From positions 1 to 9,508 of the forward strand of contig JAEYUO010000128.1 in the NCBI GenBank assembly GCA_023432465.1: 9,508 nt of DNA, given 5' to 3'. This DNA comes from Planctomycetota bacterium. Its GTDB lineage: Bacteria > Planctomycetota > Phycisphaerae > Phycisphaerales > UBA1924. The notes beneath the pieces were generated by a model that saw only the letters and a program-made list of their open reading frames with translations, made no database searches and was not told where the DNA came from. Positions 4,783 to 9,508 of the stretch are shown here, one piece after another; positions within the stretch are counted from its first letter, which is position 1, and every line of letters begins with the position of its first letter. A program made the translations under genes and the position numbers.

Positions 4783-6645
4783 TCAGGCCACGCCGGCGAG
4801 GCGGCGGACGGTCATGTCGAAGTTGTGCACCATGTTGGCGCGAAGGCCGTAGACGACGGCGAGATACGCCATCGCGGCGATTCCGCAGCCGATGAGCAGG
4901 CCGATGCGGGCGGAGGCGAGGCCGTAGCCGTTGACGGTGCTGGCGAGCGCGGTTTCGGGGTAGATGGTCGCCGTGACGGCGGTGACGGGGGAGAGGGCCG
5001 CGATCGCCGCGCCGACAAACTGGAAGTCGGTGCCGCTCTTATAGGCGCACAGGCCGACGATCCCGCCGACCACGCCCACGATGCCGACGGTGGCGACAAC
5101 GGCCGAGAGCGAGCCCTTGCTCTTGAGGGACCACTGCATGCCGACCATGACGCAGAAGGCGATGAACGGGACCATGACGACCGCGACGATGAGCGCAGAT
5201 TCGGGGAGGATCGCGGGGATGGGCATGAAGACGCCGGTCTGCCCGCCGAGCACCTGGTGGTTGTAGATGACCCCGCCCTCGCGAGACAGAATGCCGGCCT
5301 GGACGATGAGCACATACAGCCCCGAGAGCAGCAGCGTGCCGACGGGCACGGCGATCAGCGGGAGCAGGTACGCCACCATGCCGCGCATCTTGCCGCCGAG
5401 GTAGGAGGCGGGCGTGATGGGGGTGGTGAGGAGGAGATCCAGCGTGCCGTCCTCGCGCTCGCGTGCAACGGAAGTCGCGGCCATGTTGACCGCGACCAGC
5501 GAGATCACGGCGAGCTCACCGATCGCGGTGTAGAAGATCACATCGCGGAAGGTCAGCGGGTTGATTCCCCCGCCGTGGAAGTACAGCACGACGCCGAGCG
5601 CCCACAGGCCGCCGCAGAGGATGAACGACCACCGGGCCAGCATGCGTCCGAACGTGGCGTTGCGGGCCGCGGCCTCGCGCCAGGCGATCGGATTGTGCCA
5701 GACGTGGCGTGCGGGGCGCGTCTCGGCCCCCTTGGCGCCGAGGCCGAACATGCGGCGATACCACGGAATGCCGCCGCGGCCGCCCATCCCGCCCAGACCG
5801 GCGAGGCCGCCGATGCGGACGGTGAAGGTGGAGGTGACCATGAGGATCGCGCTGAGGCCAGCCGAGAGCCAGCACCACGTGTGGACGGGCTTCTCGAGGA
5901 ACCAGCTTGCGAGGCCGGACTGCGAGCCCTCGGGGTATGCGAGATAGCCGGAGGGGTTGAGCAGCGCGGTGAGCGCGAGGAAGGGGTTGATGGCGGTCAT
6001 CCAGGTGACGAGCGTTCCGCCGCCGACGAGCTGATCGACGCCGTAGGTGACGGCGAGGTAGCTGATGACCGAGACGTAGAAGGCGAAGACGGCGCGCTTG
6101 CCGACGAGGCGGCTGACCGAGAGGGCGATGGCCATGGAGCCGACGAGGAGCGCAGCGCAGGAGGCGATGAGGTAGCTGGCGAAGATGGACCTGCCGGGCA
6201 CGCCGCCAAAGTACTGGGTGAGCGCGAAGAGGGGGAGGCTGGAGAAGAGGAGGGCGAGGATGAAGAAGAGGCGGCCGAAGAGGTTGCCCAGGACGATCTC
6301 GCCGGCGGACATCGGCGTGGTGAGGAGGATGTCCCAGGTGCGTGGGTTGGCTTCCTGCGCGATCGCCCCGGCCATGAAGACGGGGGCGAGGACGCAGATG
6401 AGGGCGATCTGGAGGTAGGCGACGATGGCGAAGCTGCTGGAAGCGGCGGTGGCGAGGCCGAGCTGGGACATCTGTCCGCCCGCGGGCATGGCCAGGAGGA
6501 GGTAGAGAAGGGTGACGATGAGCGCGCCGAGGTAGATGGTGCGGATATAGAGGTGGCGCGATCGGCGCGAGCCGCCCTGCACGAGACGGACCGCGATGGG
6601 GTTGATGGGGCCGAGTCGCAGGAGCCAGCGGAGGAAGATGGGCAT
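4783..6645 (-). CDS. Fused two-domain ABC-2 type transporter permease
   Basis: A 620-residue, highly hydrophobic membrane protein made of two homologous halves. The first begins INPIAVRLVQGG (14-25) and has EANPRTWDILLTTPMSAGEI (98-117). The second begins HNPIAWREAAARNA (317-330) and has REREDGTLDLLLTTPITPAS (395-414). These are the ABC-2 permease coupling-region motifs, and each half has about six hydrophobic segments. A glycine-rich linker (about 279-293) lies between the halves. It would form the membrane channel of an ABC exporter of unknown cargo, in the COG1277-like group. No ATP-binding subunit is in the window. Starting at the ATG at 6645 removes an 82-residue arginine-rich N-terminal extension that looks like translated spacer. 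No clear RBS is visible. Confidence 0.85.
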   Translation of the reverse strand: MPIFLRWLLRLGPINPIAVRLVQGGSRRSRHLYIRTIYLGALIVTLLYLLLAMPAGGQMSQLGLATAASSSFAIVAYLQIALICVLAPVFMAGAIAQEANPRTWDILLTTPMSAGEIVLGNLFGRLFFILALLFSSLPLFALTQYFGGVPGRSIFASYLIASCAALLVGSMAIALSVSRLVGKRAVFAFYVSVISYLAVTYGVDQLVGGGTLVTWMTAINPFLALTALLNPSGYLAYPEGSQSGLASWFLEKPVHTWCWLSAGLSAILMVTSTFTVRIGGLAGLGGMGGRGGIPWYRRMFGLGAKGAETRPARHVWHNPIAWREAAARNATFGRMLARWSFILCGGLWALGVVLYFHGGGINPLTFRDVIFYTAIGELAVISLVAVNMAATSVAREREDGTLDLLLTTPITPASYLGGKMRGMVAYLLPLIAVPVGTLLLSGLYVLIVQAGILSREGGVIYNHQVLGGQTGVFMPIPAILPESALIVAVVMVPFIAFCVMVGMQWSLKSKGSLSAVVATVGIVGVVGGIVGLCAYKSGTDFQFVGAAIAALSPVTAVTATIYPETALASTVNGYGLASARIGLLIGCGIAAMAYLAVVYGLRANMVHNFDMTVRRLAGVA

Positions 6646-7140
6646 TGCGGGCCATGGTACCGCGCGGGCACCTTGGCGGTGGCTGGTAAAGAGGGATGGG
6701 TTATGACGGTTGGAGGGAGTGACCGGACCGTCGGAGCGGGGCTTCGACGGCGGCGGGCGCGATTCTCGGACGTGTCGGGCGACTTTCGTTTGTATTGTGT
6801 AAGGCCGGTGTTCATGAAAGCGGTCAAGAAGAACCGTTTTTCGCAAAGTACGTAGCCGCAGAGACATACGAGTTTCTGGCTGCGGGGCCACCGATTTTGG
6901 CGAAGGTCAAGCGGTTCCCGGATTTTGCTTGCAGTCTTCACGAACTTGGAGTAGGTTGACAAATGGATGGAGAGAGGTTCTCCCCGCTCTAGGGCGGACC
7001 TCCTCGACAATGTGTGTTCGTTTGGGCTGTGGTGGCTCTTTTCGCTCTGCCGCGGAAGGCCACAGCCACAAGTCCGTGGTTGACGTTCAGCCCGGGCTCG
7101 AGGTGTGAACGCGCGGCAGAGAGCTTTGGGAGAGATGATT
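6646..7140. other. Intergenic region between divergent genes
   Basis: This 495-bp spacer must hold the promoters of the leftward permease and the rightward secreted-protein gene. I see no strong paired -35/-10 for either. A consensus TTGACA is at 6956-6961 and TTGACG at 7080-7085 (both plus), but neither has a convincing -10. Hairpins visible: AAAGCGGT / ACCGTTTT followed by T (6817-6841); GAGGT…CCGC / GCGG-ACCTC (6974-7002); and GGCTGTGG / CCACAGCC (7025-7067). The word CTGCCGCGGAAG at 7047-7058 is repeated upstream of the second secreted-protein gene (8236-8247). It is less GC-rich than its surroundings. No small gene was convincing. Confidence 0.5.
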
Positions 7141-8097
7141 ATGAAGAGGATTCTTGCAGTTGTTGCGGTTGCGGGCCTGGCCTCATCCGCCATGGGCCAG
7201 TTCATTGCGTCCGATCCGGGTCCGTTCAACTCCACGGGTCTGCAGGGCGACCCCCTCAATGGCATCTTCAACTTCAACTATGCGGGTGGCAACTTTCAGG
7301 TCGGGAACATCCTGTTCACCGGCACCGCGACCAGCGGCGGCAACGGCAGCTTCCGCAGCGAGCTGCGCTACCGCGTGACGGCACCGGGCGGTGCGTTCTT
7401 CGACAGCGGGCAACTCATCGCCGGGACGAGCTGGGTCGGCGATGCGGCCGCCAACTCGAGCGAGAATGCCAACACCCTCGGCGTTGCCGGCGCTGGCAAC
7501 TGGTCGTTTGAGTTCTACGAGACCTTCAACGATGGCGGCGACTCCGTTGACGCCATCTGGACGAACATCTCGTTCGATGTTCAGGCTGGCGTGGCCCCAC
7601 CGCCCCCGGCCCCCACGTTTACCGGCAGCTTCGCCGGCACCCCCAACGTCGTGACGAACGGCGTTCCCGTGAATGGTTCGACCATCTGGACCGGCGTCGA
7701 GACCGGTCTCACCCGCGGCGCGGGCGAGCTGGCGAACTTCGGTCGCTACCCGGGCTTCGGCTGGGACAACGCGGGCAACGAGGTTGCGTACCGCTATGAC
7801 CACGCCGGTGGCGACATCTCCGCGACCCTCACGGGTCTGTCGGGCGACCTCGACTTCGTGCTCATCGACGCTTCCGGCGTGACCGCCGGCGCCGTCGCGG
7901 TTTCCGAGGGCTTCGGCGGCGCGACCTCCGAGTCGCTCGAGCTGCTCGGTGCGCCCGCGGGCACGTACTACGTGGTCGTTGACACGTTCGGGGCGGCGTT
8001 CGCCGGTTCGAACTTCACGCTCACCGTGATCCCCGCCCCCGGCGCCTTCGCCCTCCTGGGCCTCGGCGGCCTCGCGGTTGCCCGTCGTCGTCGCTAA
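7141..8097 (+). CDS. Secreted protein with PPC-like domain and PEP-CTERM-like tail
   Basis: A 318-residue exported protein. The ATG at 7141 has GGGAGAG (7128-7134) 6 nt upstream. Residues 1-20 (MKRILAVVAVAGLASSAMGQ) are a signal peptide with a likely cleavage after AMG. Residues 21-149 form a glycine/aromatic-rich β-sandwich-like domain that I cannot name, with no catalytic motif. A proline linker (PPPPAP, 153-158) leads to about 175-296, which resembles a bacterial pre-peptidase C-terminal (PPC) domain: YRYDHAGGDISATLTGLSGDLDFVLID (217-243), then PAGTYYVVVDTF. The C-terminus from 298 is PAPGA, a hydrophobic helix and RRRR, a variant PEP-CTERM sorting signal with Ala replacing Glu. The protein is probably processed by an exosortase-like enzyme and displayed on the surface or released. 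Tail, 3' UTR and terminator are shared with the next gene. Confidence 0.85.
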   Translation: MKRILAVVAVAGLASSAMGQFIASDPGPFNSTGLQGDPLNGIFNFNYAGGNFQVGNILFTGTATSGGNGSFRSELRYRVTAPGGAFFDSGQLIAGTSWVGDAAANSSENANTLGVAGAGNWSFEFYETFNDGGDSVDAIWTNISFDVQAGVAPPPPAPTFTGSFAGTPNVVTNGVPVNGSTIWTGVETGLTRGAGELANFGRYPGFGWDNAGNEVAYRYDHAGGDISATLTGLSGDLDFVLIDASGVTAGAVAVSEGFGGATSESLELLGAPAGTYYVVVDTFGAAFAGSNFTLTVIPAPGAFALLGLGGLAVARRRR

Positions 8098-8165
8098 TCC
8101 GCGATTGACTTCGACAACCTGATTTCGCTCAACCCAACCGCCCGGCTATGACAGCCGGGCGGTTG
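8032..8165 (+). repeat. Tail-UTR-terminator cassette, copy 1
   Basis: This stretch encodes the PAPGA…RRRR tail and stop codon, the 37-nt 3' UTR and the terminator stem of the first secreted-protein gene. It aligns with 9213-9345 at an offset of 1181. From 8032 to 8136 it matches at 100 of 105 positions with no gaps. Similarity falls in the terminator loop, which has a 1-nt indel, and returns in the last 11 nt of the stem (CCGGGCGGTTG). Upstream of 8029 the two genes are unrelated. Confidence 0.92.
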
Positions 8166-8172
8166 TCTTTTT
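8135..8172 (+). terminator. Strong intrinsic terminator of the first secreted-protein gene
   Basis: A perfect 13-bp stem (CAACCGCCCGGCT / AGCCGGGCGGTTG) with a 5-nt loop ATGAC is followed directly by TCTTTTT. It lies 37 nt after the TAA stop. This is a textbook Rho-independent terminator, so the downstream secreted-protein gene should have its own promoter. Confidence 0.95.
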
Positions 8173-8259
8173 GCAGCAGTCCGGATCGAGTCCTTCGCTG
8201 AGCCACTCATCGCCGCAGGTGGAATGCTCTGTGCGCTGCCGCGGAAGCAGGATTTTCCC

Positions 8260-8288
8260 TTGCGAGCATCGCTGCTCGGGGGTACATT
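8260..8288 (+). promoter_or_regulatory. Candidate promoter of the second secreted-protein gene with palindromic spacer
   Basis: TTGCGA (8260-8265) and TACATT (8283-8288) are 17 bp apart and each matches the sigma70 consensus at 4 of 6 positions. An inverted repeat CGAGCA-TCGC-TGCTCG (8263-8278) overlaps the -35 and fills the spacer, so it could be an operator. A start near 8295 would give a leader of about 177 nt to the ATG at 8472, or a very short one to the in-frame ATG at 8307. Confidence 0.45.
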
Positions 8289-8387
8289 GGTCGTTGGAGT
8301 ATGAGTATGAGAGGTCGGCCCGTGTTCTGCGGGCTGGCTTTCAAGAGGACGAGTCTCTCTGTGTCGGCGGTTGCTGCGCGCGATCGC

Positions 8388-8419
8388 CTGCTCACACAGA
8401 CGCGCGAGGCTGTGAGCAG
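8388..8419 (+). promoter_or_regulatory. Leader stem-loop upstream of the second secreted-protein gene
   Basis: A perfect 9-bp inverted repeat, CTGCTCACA / TGTGAGCAG, with a 14-nt loop lies about 50 nt before the ATG at 8472. The palindrome GCGATCGC (8380-8387) directly precedes it. It is outside any gene I accept, so it may shape the mRNA leader. No known riboswitch class is recognisable and no T run follows. Confidence 0.45.
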
Positions 8420-8471
8420 CCCCACCGCGCGGTGTCTATGTCCGTGCCAGCGCGCTTGGGAGATGAGGAGT

Positions 8472-9278
8472 ATGAGAGGGCTTTGGGCATATGCAGTTCT
8501 GGCGGGCACTGCGATCACTTCCGCCGCCTTTGGTCAGTTCGGGACAGGGTTCACCATCAGCGATGGGAACACGAGCTTCACCGGAGGCGACACGCCGACA
8601 TCGGCGACCGCTGGCAACTCGACCGCGGCTGATTTTCGTGTGAATGGCGTGGCCGGCGCGGACCACCTCTTTGGCGATTGGTGGTACTACCGCATGGAGG
8701 GCGCGAACACGCGCGAGTTCCGGTTTGCCAATCAGACGGGCAGCACGACCGTCGTGGGGAACACCGCGATGCGGGTGTTCAACTTCCCGGAGTTCAACGC
8801 GACATTGACCTACCAGGTCAACGCGACCGGCGCCGCTTCGGGAAGACTGACCAAGACGCTGGTGATCGATCCGTTGATGTCCGGCTTCCTGAATGTGTAC
8901 AACTACGCGGACTTCTTTCTCAGCGGACAGGATGCGAACGACACGGCGGACATCGCCAATGCGGCGTCGATGAGTCTTCGGGACACGGTGACGAATACGG
9001 TCATGAGCTTCGATGCGATCCCCGGCGCAAGCAACTTCCAGGTTGGGTCGTATAATGATGTGGTGACGCTCATGGGCGATTCCGCCGCGGACAACCTCAG
9101 CAACGCCAACACGACCGTACCAGCCGGAAGCGATATCGGCGGCGCATTCCAGTGGCGTTTGGAGGTCGTCCAGGGCCAGCAGATCACGATCCAGTCGCGA
9201 TTCGAGATCATTCCCGCCCCCGGCGCCTTCGCCCTCCTGGGCCTCGGCGGCCTCGCGGCGGCTCGTCGTCGTCGCTAA
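8472..9278 (+). CDS. Secreted protein of unknown function with PEP-CTERM-like tail
   Basis: A 268-residue exported protein of no family I can name. I choose the ATG at 8472 because a signal peptide follows at once (LWAYAVLAGTAITSAAFGQ). GGGAG at 8458-8462 sits 9 nt upstream, as in the preceding gene. ATGs at 8463 and 8301/8307 are in frame upstream; 8307 also has GGAG 7 nt before it, so a longer product is possible. The body is rich in Asn, Thr, Ala and aromatic residues, with a motif ADHLFGDWWYYRMEG (63-77) of a type I associate with planctomycete exported proteins. It probably forms a β-rich fold, with no catalytic motif. Residues 248-268 are the PAPGA…RRRR tail, identical to the first protein's except Val to Ala. 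Tail codons are almost all C/G-ending, unlike the more mixed body. Confidence 0.8.
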   Translation: MRGLWAYAVLAGTAITSAAFGQFGTGFTISDGNTSFTGGDTPTSATAGNSTAADFRVNGVAGADHLFGDWWYYRMEGANTREFRFANQTGSTTVVGNTAMRVFNFPEFNATLTYQVNATGAASGRLTKTLVIDPLMSGFLNVYNYADFFLSGQDANDTADIANAASMSLRDTVTNTVMSFDAIPGASNFQVGSYNDVVTLMGDSAADNLSNANTTVPAGSDIGGAFQWRLEVVQGQQITIQSRFEIIPAPGAFALLGLGGLAAARRRR

Positions 9279-9345
9279 TCCGCGATCGACTTCGACAACC
9301 TGCTTTCGCTCAACCCAGCCGCCAGGCCAAAGCGCCGGGCGGTTG
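9213..9345 (+). repeat. Tail-UTR-terminator cassette, copy 2
   Basis: This is the second copy of 8032-8165. Differences in the first 105 nt are three within the Val/Ala and Ala codons and two in the UTR. The hairpin segment is more diverged, and after 9345 the sequence no longer matches copy 1. Confidence 0.92.
9316..9345 (+). terminator. Degenerate terminator hairpin of the second secreted-protein gene
   Basis: CAGCCGCC pairs with GGCGGTTG (one G·U). An A/G mismatch and an inner GGC / GCC follow, closing a 6-nt loop. It is homologous to the strong terminator at 8135-8172, but the T run is replaced by ACGTTGCC, so intrinsic termination should be weaker. Confidence 0.6.
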
Positions 9346-9508
9346 ACGTTGCCATTGGGTTGGGGCAGAGTCGCACCTCCAGGGCCCGGAGCTTCCTGCC
9401 CGTCCAAGGGCGCGGCCGTCGTCGGGGGGGGGGGGGGGGGGGGCGGATTGAAGAGGCGTCCGGGCCGCCGCGCATTGAAGCCGGGGGCAGTGGGCGGGGG
9501 GGGGGCGG
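9346..9508. other. Non-coding right edge with poly-G runs
   Basis: No gene is supported here. There is a run of 20 G at 9424-9443 and another of 10 G at 9496-9505, with other short G runs. Either these are real homopolymers between genes or the assembly is unreliable near its end. Confidence 0.6.

Noticed and set aside
4825..6855. 676-codon open frame on the plus strand opposite the permease
   Set aside because: It is antisense to a clear membrane permease. Its product is an Asp/Glu/Gly/Arg-rich string with no domain, as expected from GC-rich codon bias in the complementary frame.
6646..6891. 82-residue N-terminal extension of the permease
   Set aside because: It is Arg/Pro-rich with no homology to the family. 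The membrane protein begins naturally at MPIFLRWLLRLGPINPIA.
7025..7067. tRNA or structured RNA at GGCTGTGG / CCACAGCC
   Set aside because: There is a single 8-bp stem with a 27-nt loop, no cloverleaf and no TΨC-like arm.

Overview
The window looks like accessory or ordinary chromosome from a high-GC planctomycete, most likely a member of the Phycisphaerae. Three things suggest this. Two secreted proteins end in a PEP-CTERM-like tail of the PAPGA…RRRR type. A fused ABC-2 permease carries two NPIA / LLTTP blocks. An FHA-GAF-histidine kinase sits next to a COG3963-type methyltransferase. The assignment rests on protein style and recollection of the group, not on a marker gene. The right edge ends in long G runs, so it may be a contig end.

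Layout. Positions 1-302 are non-coding and packed with short phrase-like repeats: a 61/51-nt direct repeat with 10-bp internal periodicity, a TTTCAAA tandem and a TTTGCTGC tandem. On the + strand follow an FHA-GAF-histidine kinase (338-2077) and a small SAM-dependent methyltransferase of the phospholipid N-methyltransferase family (2174-2851). A branched, GC-rich hairpin with a T run on the minus strand (2851-2911) ends the convergent minus-strand transcripts. On the minus strand, read from right to left, are a fused ABC-2 type permease (6645-4783), a MarR-type repressor (4667-4185), a pirin (4056-3349) and a SnoaL/NTF2-like protein (3315-2956). The last two probably form a two-gene operon. 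Its promoter (TTGACC-17-TATACT) has a perfect 8-4-8 palindrome starting inside the -10 box. A degenerate version of the same site lies in the same register over the marR promoter, so MarR probably controls both the operon and itself.

A 495-bp intergenic region then separates the divergently read permease from two + strand genes for secreted proteins (7141-8097 and 8472-9278). Their bodies are unrelated, but the last 21 codons, the 3' UTR and the terminator hairpin are nearly identical at nucleotide level (100 of 105 positions across the tail and UTR). This is the most interesting signal in the window: a sorting-signal-plus-terminator cassette that appears to have been copied as a unit onto a different gene. 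The rest (9346-9508) is non-coding with runs of 20 and 10 G.

How the genes work together: the MarR, pirin and SnoaL-like genes form a plausible small stress- or aromatic-responsive regulon. The kinase has no response regulator here and the permease has no ATPase here, so both must work with partners encoded elsewhere. No tRNA, rRNA, CRISPR array, transposase or integrase was recognised.
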